From a virus, in the IMG/VR virus record IMGVR_UViG_3300025162_000019, positions 138,826 to 189,489 of that record: a stretch of DNA of 50,664 bases; one strand, 5' to 3'. Below the pieces are notes generated by a model. That model searched no databases. It was given only the letters and a program-made list of their open reading frames with translations, and had not been told where the DNA came from. Positions 8,386 to 17,957 of this stretch are shown here, piece by piece. Both the position numbers and the translations under genes were made by a program. Positions within the stretch are counted from its first letter, which is position 1, and each line of letters starts with the position of its first letter.

Positions 8386-8674
8386 TAGTCTGTACCTCAC
8401 ATTCACAATTTTCACCGCAAGTTTCACCACAATCACATTCTTTTTCTGTAAGTTCTTTATTTAACTGAATAGGATATACCCAATCAATTCTATTTGGTTT
8501 AAATGGCTCATCTACTACAATTTGAATATAAAAATAATTTTCAGATATACAAGCAGCCATAGCCTTATCTACTGTACTATAAAGACCAACTACAGCCCAA
8601 GTTACATTACCGTCTGGCGTAGAACCATATTCACCAACCAAATAAGCCTTCAACTTAAACAAATTCTTAAACAT
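8378..8674 (-). CDS. hypothetical protein with Cys-rich tail, 98 aa
   Basis: The N-terminal part (FKLKAYLVGEYG, then WAVVGLYSTVDKAMAACI) looks like a small alpha/beta fold. The last 20 residues hold six cysteines in CDCGETCGENCECE, plausibly a metal-binding or disulphide tail. The gene overlaps the metallopeptidase start, which suggests coupling. No family recognised. Confidence 0.6.
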   Translation of the reverse strand: MFKNLFKLKAYLVGEYGSTPDGNVTWAVVGLYSTVDKAMAACISENYFYIQIVVDEPFKPNRIDWVYPIQLNKELTEKECDCGETCGENCECEVQTNE

Positions 8675-8685
8675 TTTTATCTCCT

Positions 8686-9654
8686 TTATTTAATTTTGCT
8701 ATATACCTTATACCAATCTACAAATTCCTTTATACCATCTTCTATAGAGAACTTAGGTTCATACCCTAACTCTCTTTTAACCATTGTTAAATCTGATAAT
8801 GATTCAACTATCTCACCTTTAGGTAGATCAACATATTCTCTTTTTGCTTCAATACCAGTAGTTTTTTCTATTATATCAAGTAGTTCTTTTAGCTGAACCA
8901 TTTCACCACGACCCAAGTTATATAGTTTATAATCTATTGGCCTTTCAAATGCTAACATGAAACCATTAATAATGTCATCTATATAAGTAAAGTCCCTATA
9001 CATATTTCCATTATTATTTATTACCACTTTAGTACCATTATACACTGCTTTAACCCATTTGTAAACTACCATATCTGGACGGCCCCAAGGCCCATAAACT
9101 GTAAAAAACCTTAGCCCTGTTGTTTTTATACCGAAATTTTTATTAAAAGCGTATGCTTCCATTTCATTAAATTTCTTTGTTGCGGCGTATGTATTCAATG
9201 GGCGTTCCGTACTATCTGTTTCCTTATAAGGCGGCACTAAATCACCATAAACACTACTACTTGACGCATATACAAAGTTCTTTACATTATAATTTTTAGC
9301 AGCATTGATTATATTTGTAAACCCATAGCAGTTAGTTAAGATATATGGTTCAGGATTTGTTAAAGAATACTGAACCCCGGCATATGCTGCTAAGTTGCAT
9401 ACATAGTTGGGCTTTTCTTTCTTAAAAATCCAATCTACATTATCTCTTGATGCTATATCCATTTCATAGTTCTTAAATGATGGATTTTTTACAATCTGTT
9501 TAATCCTTTCTCTCTTTAGCATTGCATCATAATATGTATTAAAGTTATCAACACCAACAACTTTTACACCTAACTTTAATAGTTTCCTACATAAATGAAA
9601 CCCTATAAAACCAGCTGAACCTGTTACTAAAACTTTATCATCCTTTTCAAACAT
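8686..9654 (-). CDS. NAD-dependent nucleotide-sugar epimerase (UDP-glucuronate 4-epimerase type)
   Basis: Extended short-chain dehydrogenase that epimerises a nucleotide sugar using bound NAD. The NAD-binding GxxGxxG reads TGSAGFIG (residues 11-18). The active site is SSSSVYG (131-137) with Tyr156 and Lys160 of YAATK. The stretch TGLRFFTVYGPWGRPDM and the following RDFTYIDDI are typical of the CapI/UDP-glucuronate 4-epimerase branch. Length 322 aa is normal. It lies between gp47 and the small genes leading to gp46, and its ATG comes 2 bases after the gp47 stop with GGAGAA as ribosome site. It probably supplies a sugar for glycan modification; the possible glycosyltransferase at 1041-1907 may be a partner, which is inference. 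Confidence 0.88.
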   Translation of the reverse strand: MFEKDDKVLVTGSAGFIGFHLCRKLLKLGVKVVGVDNFNTYYDAMLKRERIKQIVKNPSFKNYEMDIASRDNVDWIFKKEKPNYVCNLAAYAGVQYSLTNPEPYILTNCYGFTNIINAAKNYNVKNFVYASSSSVYGDLVPPYKETDSTERPLNTYAATKKFNEMEAYAFNKNFGIKTTGLRFFTVYGPWGRPDMVVYKWVKAVYNGTKVVINNNGNMYRDFTYIDDIINGFMLAFERPIDYKLYNLGRGEMVQLKELLDIIEKTTGIEAKREYVDLPKGEIVESLSDLTMVKRELGYEPKFSIEDGIKEFVDWYKVYSKIK

Positions 9655-9655
9655 A

Positions 9656-10648
9656 TTATTCTCCTATAATCAACTTATCTATTAGTTTATTCATTACATT
9701 CCTTTTTAAGTTCTCAGGAAAGTCTAACTTATCTATGTACTCCAATAAAATCTCTTTATTATCTTTAACTTGTATATCTTCTAACTTTAAATCTGATGCT
9801 ATAACATTTATATTACTAAAATCTACTGTCAGTTCCATTGGATTGTGCATCTGTATCTCATCAATAAGTTTTTCATTCTCTAACTTGCCATAATCCCTAT
9901 CAAAAATTAACTTAACAACATTACCAGTTATAGTTGATGGGACTATTTTATTATCTGTAAACAACTTAACATACTTAGGTGCGTCATCATATAGTACAAA
10001 CTCTAACTTATCATTTATTAAAGTATAATAGCCTCTTACAGAACCAACATCATTAAAAGTTAAATGATATGGCGCCCCCATATATATTATATTTCCTTTT
10101 GTTGAAGGCGTATGAAAATGACCTGTCAATACAAGGTCATAATTTTCTAAATCAGTATACTCTAAATTAGCTCCCTTAAATGGTGTGCTACCAGCTATGT
10201 TAAAACCATTTATTTCAAGATGCCCAAACAGATATTTATACTCACTACTTTTTATATATGCTGGATTGTATAACCAAGGAGCTAATAGAGAATCATCCAG
10301 TTCTGTTGTTGAATCTATTATTTTAACATTATCAAACAGTTCAAAGAACATTAAACTATGAATCTTAGAACTATCTTTATAATATATATCATGATTTCCT
10401 AATACAATAATCAGCTCTAGTCCGGCATCTTCAATCATATCAAGTATTTCATATGATATAGCTAAAGTTAAAATGTTTATCTGCTTTCTTGTATCGTGCC
10501 AATCGCCTAAATGTAGGATTGTTTTTACATTCTTTCGTACACAAGTATCAATAACATTCTTAAAAAAGTTGAAGGTAACATTATGCCATATATCAGAAAA
10601 CTTATGTGACCCTAAATGAGTATCTGTGATTATTACACAATCCCTCAT
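9656..10648 (-). CDS. 47: gp47-like SbcD/Mre11 nuclease subunit
   Basis: Calcineurin-like phosphoesterase that, with gp46, forms the end-processing nuclease. All metal-binding blocks are present in order: DTHLGSHK (9-16), LGDWHDTR (about 46-53), GNHD (about 85-88) and GHFHTPS (about 176-182). Length 330 aa is close to T4 gp47 (339 aa). Its start overlaps the gp55 stop (ATGA), so the late sigma factor and the nuclease are coupled. Confidence 0.92.
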   Translation of the reverse strand: MRDCVIITDTHLGSHKFSDIWHNVTFNFFKNVIDTCVRKNVKTILHLGDWHDTRKQINILTLAISYEILDMIEDAGLELIIVLGNHDIYYKDSSKIHSLMFFELFDNVKIIDSTTELDDSLLAPWLYNPAYIKSSEYKYLFGHLEINGFNIAGSTPFKGANLEYTDLENYDLVLTGHFHTPSTKGNIIYMGAPYHLTFNDVGSVRGYYTLINDKLEFVLYDDAPKYVKLFTDNKIVPSTITGNVVKLIFDRDYGKLENEKLIDEIQMHNPMELTVDFSNINVIASDLKLEDIQVKDNKEILLEYIDKLDFPENLKRNVMNKLIDKLIIGE

Positions 10649-11160
10649 TTTTTATAATCATCCTCATCATATATATGGCTATCATGTATCTGAGTGCATA
10701 TTTCTTGAACTGTTTCAATATGATTTTCTTTTTCATCTTTATCAATATACTTTAATATATCTTCATAGTTAAATGATTTTTGAACATAAGATGCTTCATT
10801 TGTCATTATAGATTCATTATATCCCTTATAACAAAGGTCTTTTATTACACCATGTTTATTTTGTTCTTTAATATAAAGTTTGAATGAATTGTTATAGATT
10901 TGTGTTATGTATGCGAATGCATTTGTAGATTTTTCAGGATCGAAATTTTTTAGATATTTAAGGCAAGTCAATATGGCTTCAGATACCATATCTCGTCTCC
11001 AAGTATAACTAGAAAAATTGCCTTTAGATGAAAAGTTCTCAGCAACCATTAAGAGCATTGATCCTAAGTTTTCAGATGCCCTACCTGTTTCTCTATATAA
11101 TATTACCTCTTTAAGTAATTCATCATTACTTATATAATACTTACCTCTTTTACGACTCAA
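10645..11160 (-). CDS. 55: gp55-like late-transcription sigma factor
   Basis: T4 gp55 is a minimal sigma factor that directs host RNA polymerase to TATAAATA late promoters with the sliding clamp. This 171-aa protein has the matching core: N-terminal YYISNDELLKEVILY, then NFSSYTWRRDMVSEAILTCL and KNFDPEKSTNAFAYITQI (region-2-like, about residues 48-92), followed by an acidic C-terminus. The start is TTG at 11160 with GGTGGG upstream. A sigma-70-like promoter and an exact late promoter overlap in the gap upstream. The many intergenic TATAAATA boxes in this window support the assignment. Confidence 0.85.
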   Translation of the reverse strand: MSRKRGKYYISNDELLKEVILYRETGRASENLGSMLLMVAENFSSKGNFSSYTWRRDMVSEAILTCLKYLKNFDPEKSTNAFAYITQIYNNSFKLYIKEQNKHGVIKDLCYKGYNESIMTNEASYVQKSFNYEDILKYIDKDEKENHIETVQEICTQIHDSHIYDEDDYKK

Positions 11161-11181
11161 TTTAACCCACCTTTACATTTT

Positions 11182-11217
11182 TATTTATATTTTAACAGAG
11201 TATGGGGTAATTGTAAA
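11182..11217 (-). promoter_or_regulatory. overlapping early (sigma-70) and late (TATAAATA) promoters upstream of gp55
   Basis: Minus strand: TTTACA at 11212-11217, a 17-base spacer and TAAAAT at 11189-11194; the late box TATAAATA occupies 11182-11189. Both would drive the gp55 gene. The -35 box begins right after the 116-aa gene upstream. Confidence 0.65.
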
Positions 11218-11568
11218 CTAATTTTTTATATTTTTTTCAATCTCATTTTTTATTTTAGCAAACATATCATTTGCTTCAAAATAATTCATTTTAATTTTTG
11301 TTATCAATCGTTCATTAATTTTTATATCACTTAACTCACAACCTTCGCTTAAACAGAAATCAAACTTATACTTACCGCCATATATAGTTTTTAACTCTTT
11401 ATTTAAGTCATCTATAATGATTTGAGAATCAATATTATACTTTTCATTAATATAAGATATAATTTCATCATACCTAGTTTTAGTATCAACTAGCTTGATA
11501 CTTAATGCTCTAAAAATATTTGTGTTCTCATCAAAACCGGAGTATGATAAATAGTTTAGTAATCTCAT
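11218..11568 (-). CDS. hypothetical protein, 116 aa
   Basis: Unrecognised, mostly helical, lysine- and isoleucine-rich protein starting MRLLNYLSYSGFDENTNIF. It lies 4 bases downstream of the structural gene at 11573-12244 and is the last gene before the promoter region of gp55. It may be the last member of the late tail transcript; nothing shows its function. Confidence 0.55.
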   Translation of the reverse strand: MRLLNYLSYSGFDENTNIFRALSIKLVDTKTRYDEIISYINEKYNIDSQIIIDDLNKELKTIYGGKYKFDFCLSEGCELSDIKINERLITKIKMNYFEANDMFAKIKNEIEKNIKN

Positions 11569-11572
11569 TTTA

Positions 11573-12244
11573 TTATCCTATAAGAGTAATATGCGTATCG
11601 TCATCGCTTATCCTGCAATAAATTAAATTATTTCCATCAAGGGATTGTAAATATGTAGTGCAACCACCAGATAAAACATCTGTTTCTGTTGTCCAGCTAC
11701 CATCAATACTAACATATGACGTATATACTGGATAATTGTTATTCAAATTATGCTGAAGTGTGCATTTATATATACCATCTTCGTCCAATGTAAGTTTCAA
11801 TGTTTCAGTTGATATAGTTGAGCCCACTAAAGCCTTATATACACCGGCCTTAGATTCCCACCTATATGCCAACTCATTACTAATCATTTTATTTTTTGCT
11901 AAATCAGTACCAGAGTTATCTGTTTCATCCACTTCAGCTGATGGAACTATAATATCAACATAATCAACCGTTCCTTCATCTATAACACCAGCTTTAGACC
12001 ATTTTATCTTAAACTTTCCACTTGCATATCCATTTGTTTCAGATGAATCAGCTATCCAAAATTCAAAATAACCATTCTCATCTGTTGAAATTTGCGGTAA
12101 TGTATTTGTTGCCGAACCGCCATTTTCTGATGTATATACATATGCGGCAGTTGAAGAATTTGCAACATATACTGATATATCAACTCCATTTATAGGTTGC
12201 CCTTCTTCATTACTGATATATTCCCAATGATGCGCACGAGCCAT
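11573..12244 (-). CDS. putative baseplate or tail-fibre associated structural protein, 223 aa
   Basis: The N-terminal domain (residues about 1-95) has an Ig-like or carboxypeptidase-regulatory pattern seen in phage tail proteins: QPINGVDISVYVA, then GGSATNTLPQISTDENGYFE. The C-terminal part (about 150-223) contains one weak copy of the W-x-x-x-H-type repeat found six times in the neighbouring 973-aa protein (CTLQHNLNNNYPV). It follows that gene by 14 bases and has a clear AGGAG ribosome site. An in-gene TATAAATA at 12354-12361 could give extra late transcription. Probably a fibre or wedge-periphery component. Confidence 0.5.
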   Translation of the reverse strand: MARAHHWEYISNEEGQPINGVDISVYVANSSTAAYVYTSENGGSATNTLPQISTDENGYFEFWIADSSETNGYASGKFKIKWSKAGVIDEGTVDYVDIIVPSAEVDETDNSGTDLAKNKMISNELAYRWESKAGVYKALVGSTISTETLKLTLDEDGIYKCTLQHNLNNNYPVYTSYVSIDGSWTTETDVLSGGCTTYLQSLDGNNLIYCRISDDDTHITLIG

Positions 12245-12258
12245 AATGTAATCTCCTT

Positions 12259-15180
12259 TTATCTCATATCTTTCTTAACACGATACCATATTGTAAATGT
12301 AACATTATCAGGTTTAAATATTAAATCGCAATAAGTGTAAAATACTATATTATTATTTATATCAAACAGACCAATTTCATAAATGTTCATATCTCTATCA
12401 TCATCGACATTTATTTCAAAATAGAAAAATTCATTATCACTCTTTCTTCTTACTATAGGATACTGCCCATATGATTTTTCCATACCATGATTACTTTCTG
12501 GATTCCATTTTCTACCAGATGTACCATATCCAACTTCAGCATAAGTCACATTATTAATAATACCTGTCATATCTGTTGGAGAAATACCTATCTTTCGTAT
12601 AATAGCCGTTCCTGTTATTGAAGAGCCAAAAACAACAGTACATGAATTTGCATTATCAATAGTAAAAGTTTTTGGATAAACTATATAACCATCTTCATCA
12701 TAAAACTGTGCTTGTATAGCATTAGCATTCAGTCCATGATATATATTCCATGTAGTTGAAGCACTATCTCTTACATATCGTGACAAATCGGTATCAAATC
12801 TTGTTGCTGTATATGCAAAACCAGAATCGGAATATGCTAAATTTACTAAATATTCGGTTTGACTATCAGCAACTATTGATAAGGGTAAGAACTTGAATCT
12901 ATCAACATCATCTGTCTGAACAATATTCCATTTCTCAGCATCGCCATCAAAATTTAATCCATGTGTAACTGTCCATTGAATAGCATCAGATGCTTGTTCT
13001 AATGTAAATTCCGATACAGTTAAATAAGCAAATCCAGCAGTAGGTGTCGCAAATGTTATTTTAATTCTGTTTGCATCAATATTCTCAATAGATTTAGGTT
13101 CAAACATAACTTGCCCTAAAGTAAAACATTGTGTAATAATATTAGTTGAATTTAAATCATGTTTTATAATCCATGCTAACGAATTTGAGAATGACGCATA
13201 TACTAAGTTACCTTCTATACTACTCAATATAGGCTGATAACATTTAGAATACATTGCAGCTGCATAGTTTCCTGTATATAGAGGTATATTTTTTCCTGTA
13301 AAGTCTGTAATAGGTGCAATCAATTCATAATAATGTGAAAATCTACTAACTGGCCTAAACTTTTCAAAGTTACTTATAAGAATAGTTATTAAATCTTCAT
13401 TGATAATAAAATTTGTACCTAATGGCTCTCGGCTCAAATCCATTTCAACTTTATAATGAGGTGATAAGCACAAACCGCCACTTACTTCTTTTGAATATGT
13501 GGGATACTCAATAATCTCAGTATTATCAAAAACTATAGCATTACCAGATGCTTCATAACTAAATGTAATTAATAAACTATTTTTATCTAAGAATGTAATC
13601 TCATCTGGTACTTCAACCATATCATCAACTACAACTTGAACAATGGGATATTTTGTATTTAAATCATGTTCAACAATCCAAGACGATGAGGCTGCTGAGG
13701 TCGAATATGTATATAATTGATTATCAATACCTATTACAGCTGAGCCATCAATAGGATTATCAAAATAAACAGATAAATTATTTATATCATCAAAAATTAT
13801 CCTATTAGGTACGATAGAATAATCAGTACTCGAAACTTGCGCCATAGGATATTTGACACCTAAATTATGATTTATATGCCAAGTTGCTAAAGGTGTTCTC
13901 TGATCGAATTGATACCTATATGCGTTATTATCAGTTGTCATTGTAACTACTTTACCTGTTACAGCAGTATCAAAAGTTGCGACTAAATTATTTGAATCTG
14001 TAAAATATATCGAATCAGGTATAATAACCTGTTCATCATTATTTATAAACTGTGTAAAAATAAACTGCTCATTATATCCGTGAGTTACTTTCCATTCGGT
14101 AGAAACATCTTCAAAATATGTTAAAGATACACCAGCATCATAATAATAACCAGCACCAGCGCCTAGTGATGGTGGCAATGTATTATAACTTGGATATGAT
14201 ATATATAAATAATCATCAAAATAATTCAGTGGGGAGCCAGAAACTTCCCAATCATGCCATCTTTCATAAATATTAAGATAATTTAATGTATTATAAGTTA
14301 AAATTTTCCATATAATAAACAAAGAAGTATAAGTTCCCTTTCTCTTTAAGAAGTCAGGCAACTTACTCACATATTCTCTTTGTTCCTTTTCTGTAATTCG
14401 TTCTAATAAATTAACATCATACATATTAGAAATATAATATAGATAATCAAAATCAACTTCTGCTGGATCGGATAATGTCCATATATTCTTTAATAAGTTA
14501 TAGTTCTTACTGAAAACCCTATCAAAATATAGCTCTAAAAATCTAGCCATTAACATATTATACACATCATACTTATAACCATTTGCTGTGTCTATTACCA
14601 CTTTGGACTTATCACTACCTCTATTATTATAAGGCAAGGCATTAACGACAAAATCCTTAAAAGTATCTATAATAATATCAATTCTATTAGTTGCTGATAT
14701 ATATAACTTGCCAATATAATAGTATAACTTATTTGTATTTAAGTAATCAGTATAATCTGTATTGCTATCAATATAATCATTAAACTGGCGGTCTTTCTTA
14801 AAATAAACTTCACAACCATTATTGTCTATCAAATCTTCAATAGTTAGTTCGCAAAATCTATATGCATCACTCTCGTAGTTGAAACTAAATATATTACCTA
14901 TTGGTGTTCCACTTATAGGTGTTGCTTTTATTCTATAATATGTTCCTTCCACTTTAACATACAACTCAACACCAAAACCATATTTTGCAATGATGCCCGA
15001 CTTAGCACCTCTAAGTGAAACAGAAGAAGGATAATGATAGTTATGAGGTACTATTCTATTTCTTATTATAGTTGATGGTATATTAGTATCTAAACTAGTA
15101 AGATTTTTATGTATATCATTATCTTCATCTGTAAAATAGTTACTTAATATAAAATAAGGTGTATCAGAAAATTTTGCCAT
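12259..15180 (-). CDS. gp7/gpI-like baseplate wedge protein with six W-x-x-x-H repeats, 973 aa
   Basis: The N-terminal third resembles P2 gpI/T4 gp7-type wedge proteins: a core reading LTEKEQ-like ITEKEQREYVSKLPDFLKRK (about residues 260-280) within a helical segment. Position directly after two gp6-like genes fits (gp6)2-gp7 or (gpJ)2-gpI. From about residue 360 to 870 six imperfect repeats of about 65 residues each begin W-x-(I/V)-x-H-x-(L/Y) (WKVTHGY, WHINHNL, WIVEHDL, WIIKHDL, WTVTHGL, WNIYHGL) and end in a small beta motif (F...G.A). The C-terminal approx. 90 residues are a separate beta domain. Repeats likely project outward as fibre attachment or adhesin modules, which is inference. 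Confidence 0.65.
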   Translation of the reverse strand: MAKFSDTPYFILSNYFTDEDNDIHKNLTSLDTNIPSTIIRNRIVPHNYHYPSSVSLRGAKSGIIAKYGFGVELYVKVEGTYYRIKATPISGTPIGNIFSFNYESDAYRFCELTIEDLIDNNGCEVYFKKDRQFNDYIDSNTDYTDYLNTNKLYYYIGKLYISATNRIDIIIDTFKDFVVNALPYNNRGSDKSKVVIDTANGYKYDVYNMLMARFLELYFDRVFSKNYNLLKNIWTLSDPAEVDFDYLYYISNMYDVNLLERITEKEQREYVSKLPDFLKRKGTYTSLFIIWKILTYNTLNYLNIYERWHDWEVSGSPLNYFDDYLYISYPSYNTLPPSLGAGAGYYYDAGVSLTYFEDVSTEWKVTHGYNEQFIFTQFINNDEQVIIPDSIYFTDSNNLVATFDTAVTGKVVTMTTDNNAYRYQFDQRTPLATWHINHNLGVKYPMAQVSSTDYSIVPNRIIFDDINNLSVYFDNPIDGSAVIGIDNQLYTYSTSAASSSWIVEHDLNTKYPIVQVVVDDMVEVPDEITFLDKNSLLITFSYEASGNAIVFDNTEIIEYPTYSKEVSGGLCLSPHYKVEMDLSREPLGTNFIINEDLITILISNFEKFRPVSRFSHYYELIAPITDFTGKNIPLYTGNYAAAMYSKCYQPILSSIEGNLVYASFSNSLAWIIKHDLNSTNIITQCFTLGQVMFEPKSIENIDANRIKITFATPTAGFAYLTVSEFTLEQASDAIQWTVTHGLNFDGDAEKWNIVQTDDVDRFKFLPLSIVADSQTEYLVNLAYSDSGFAYTATRFDTDLSRYVRDSASTTWNIYHGLNANAIQAQFYDEDGYIVYPKTFTIDNANSCTVVFGSSITGTAIIRKIGISPTDMTGIINNVTYAEVGYGTSGRKWNPESNHGMEKSYGQYPIVRRKSDNEFFYFEINVDDDRDMNIYEIGLFDINNNIVFYTYCDLIFKPDNVTFTIWYRVKKDMR

Positions 15181-17936
15181 TATCCTTCCTCTGTAAATGT
15201 GCAGTTATCTATTAGAACTTGCGGAAATTGATTATTACCCAACTCTATATCTCTAAGTTTATTATATCCATTATGAGTTATCTTATCTACAGTATATTTA
15301 GGAAAACCAATAAAGTTTCTTAAAACCATACCAAAACAATCACCTGCCTGAACATCAGTCACACCGTAATCTATGATTTTTACGGGATCAAATATATCAT
15401 CATTACTATTATTACCTAGTTGCCCGTAAGCATTCCAACCCCATGACCAAACAGCACCTTCAGTATCAAGGCCAAAAAAACTAACACTATTACTACAAAC
15501 TGCAACATTTGTAAAACTAACATCCATAACTGTTGCAACCGGACTTAATGTTGGTGGAGCCATAATATCAATATCCATACCCCAAGTATATACATTATCT
15601 TCCGATATACCAATAGAACATCCCAATCCGCAAGCTACATCCTTAAAACTTAAAGTTGATAGAACAGCAACTGGACTTGAACGACTATTTGTAGTACCAT
15701 CGCCTAACTGACCTTTATCATTATAACCCCACGCCCAAAGTGAACCATCTGAACTACGAATACCTATAATATGATCCATGCCAACAGATATTTTACTGAA
15801 TTGTATTCCGCCTAAAATCAAAGATGGTATTGAAGTATCAATATTTGTAAAATTAGCTAGCTGACCATAATTATTAGCACCCCATGCCCAAACTTCTCCA
15901 TTATTATCAAGTCCATATGAAGATGTATAACCAGCTATGACCTGAACCAAACTTGCACTACATGATACTAATACAGGGCTTGAACAACTATTACCACTTG
16001 TATTATTTCCAAACTGTCCATATGTATTATCACCCCACGCCCATAGCGAACTATCTGAACCATTAATACCTAAACTATGCATACCGCCAACAGAAATATC
16101 ACTAAAACTAATATTACCTTTTACAAAAACAGGACTTATTCTATCAATTACAGTACCATCTCCTAATTGGCCAAACATATTGTTACCCCAAGCCCATGCT
16201 GTACCATCCTCTTTTAAACCGATGGAATATACACCGAATGTTGATATTTTAGAAAAATTATCGGTATCAGCTAACAATACTGGTATAGACCTATCAGCCC
16301 AGTTTATATCATTATTGCCTAACTGCTTAGTATTATTCATACCCCATGCCCAAACAGCACCAGTAGTATTAGGTTCATATATAATATTTGCATTTACATC
16401 TCTAAACATTATATACTGAACTCCTTTTATATATGTAAAGTTATCAGTAGGCGAAACTTTACTTGTATCCATTAAATAGTCTATTATATCTGTCAACTTA
16501 ATTGTTTCATTAAAACTTCTATTAACATAGTTAAAATAGTATTCTAACTTATTCTTCACTGCTTCTTCTACTAAAGCAAAAGAATATGTACGTTTAGGCT
16601 TTATACCAATATCAAAAGAAAAATATACAAGATCAGGTACTTCATATTGTTCATAGATACATATAACCTTTCTAGGTTCAAGATACTTAGCTAAATCCGT
16701 TTTATATTCATCAGCATATAAGGTTGGAGTCAAAGAGCCATCAGCATTTGTAGTCTTATTAATCGTAGTAGTTCCCCATGTATCAGGTATAACAGAAATA
16801 TAAACTTTATTATACTCTAAAATTGAGCCAGATGGTGTCACACTTTGCTGGCCCCATGCATTTGCAGCAATAACATTATCCTTCTCTTCAAGAAACTTTA
16901 CATAATCATAAGATGTGACATCTCTAAACTGGTCATACATACTGCCAACAGAGTTTATTTTAATATCAGCAATACTTTCAGGACTTAGGCCACCTGTTGC
17001 GGAACTATGAGTAGTAATAACATAATTAGCATTATTTCCAGAGCCAGTTTCAAGATATGAAGTTTTTGTAGTGTTATAAATAAAATTAATAGGTAACTTA
17101 GTTACCACATTATTAGATACATTACCATTTTCACCCAAAGATTCTAATAAAGTTATAGAAATTGTACTATATGTTTCAGGTAAATTATTAGAACTTGAAA
17201 ACTCTACAACATAGTTTTGATACTTATTATACTTGAACATATAAATATTATCTCTGATACTTAAACCAGATATAGTATCATAGAAATTTTCAACTCTTGC
17301 CCAAGTTACGTCATCTACTTTTACTTCCATACAAGGATATACATTAGTTAAGTCATCATCATAGTCAAACTGTAAATAAGGTAAGTATATTTTATTGTCT
17401 ATCAAATCAATACCTGTAAACGTATATGTATGAACTTTACCTTGCCTTACTGGAACAGAAAAACTAAAAGGTACGGCTGTAACTTGTACTGTAGTTGTTT
17501 CAATAGTAGAAAATCGTATATTATTACCTTCAGAATCTTTAACATTCAAACCAGTATCGGGATTACATTCTATTTCAACCCAAGCAGGAATGGTAAGTGC
17601 ATCATATAAACTAATCCCTGTTGATGCGCCAAGAGTAAATGTTAAATAAGTACTTGAAGATATATAACCTTTTGGATTATAACCCCTAAGTCTTGATAAC
17701 ATATGTGTTGTTTCATATATATCAGATGAACTAAGATATTGGTTTTTTGCAACTTTATTAATATGATACATTGTAAGCATATTAATATAAGAAACCAGTT
17801 CACTTAAAATTGTTATATTGTTTCCTTCTATGTTATAATCCTTATATATTGGATTAGAACTCAATAAATCAAACAATCTCGTTCTCATTGTTTTATAATC
17901 AATATTTAAATAATCAGGTACTAATGTATTTGACAT
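15180..17936 (-). CDS. gp6/gpJ-like baseplate wedge protein A with 7-repeat RCC1 propeller, 918 aa
   Basis: Baseplate J-like protein: N-terminus SNTLVPDYLNIDYKTMRTRL, then DIYETTHMLSRLRGYNPKGY (about 85-104) and a central wedge core to about residue 520. From about 530 to 835 there are seven WAWG-type RCC1 repeats (WAWGMN, WAWGNN, WAWGDN, WAWGAN, WAWGYN, a degenerate YTWGMD, WSWGWN), each followed by G-Q-L-G and a SPV strand. A C-terminal segment (FPKYTVDKITHNGYNKLRDI, then FPQVLIDNCTF) resumes the wedge protein and matches the paralog downstream in coordinates, so the propeller is an insertion. It is a paralog of the 974-aa protein at 17958-20882; T4 has a single gp6. Confidence 0.8.
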   Translation of the reverse strand: MSNTLVPDYLNIDYKTMRTRLFDLLSSNPIYKDYNIEGNNITILSELVSYINMLTMYHINKVAKNQYLSSSDIYETTHMLSRLRGYNPKGYISSSTYLTFTLGASTGISLYDALTIPAWVEIECNPDTGLNVKDSEGNNIRFSTIETTTVQVTAVPFSFSVPVRQGKVHTYTFTGIDLIDNKIYLPYLQFDYDDDLTNVYPCMEVKVDDVTWARVENFYDTISGLSIRDNIYMFKYNKYQNYVVEFSSSNNLPETYSTISITLLESLGENGNVSNNVVTKLPINFIYNTTKTSYLETGSGNNANYVITTHSSATGGLSPESIADIKINSVGSMYDQFRDVTSYDYVKFLEEKDNVIAANAWGQQSVTPSGSILEYNKVYISVIPDTWGTTTINKTTNADGSLTPTLYADEYKTDLAKYLEPRKVICIYEQYEVPDLVYFSFDIGIKPKRTYSFALVEEAVKNKLEYYFNYVNRSFNETIKLTDIIDYLMDTSKVSPTDNFTYIKGVQYIMFRDVNANIIYEPNTTGAVWAWGMNNTKQLGNNDINWADRSIPVLLADTDNFSKISTFGVYSIGLKEDGTAWAWGNNMFGQLGDGTVIDRISPVFVKGNISFSDISVGGMHSLGINGSDSSLWAWGDNTYGQFGNNTSGNSCSSPVLVSCSASLVQVIAGYTSSYGLDNNGEVWAWGANNYGQLANFTNIDTSIPSLILGGIQFSKISVGMDHIIGIRSSDGSLWAWGYNDKGQLGDGTTNSRSSPVAVLSTLSFKDVACGLGCSIGISEDNVYTWGMDIDIMAPPTLSPVATVMDVSFTNVAVCSNSVSFFGLDTEGAVWSWGWNAYGQLGNNSNDDIFDPVKIIDYGVTDVQAGDCFGMVLRNFIGFPKYTVDKITHNGYNKLRDIELGNNQFPQVLIDNCTFTEEG

Positions 17937-17957
17937 AGTTATCTTATTTCCTCTATA

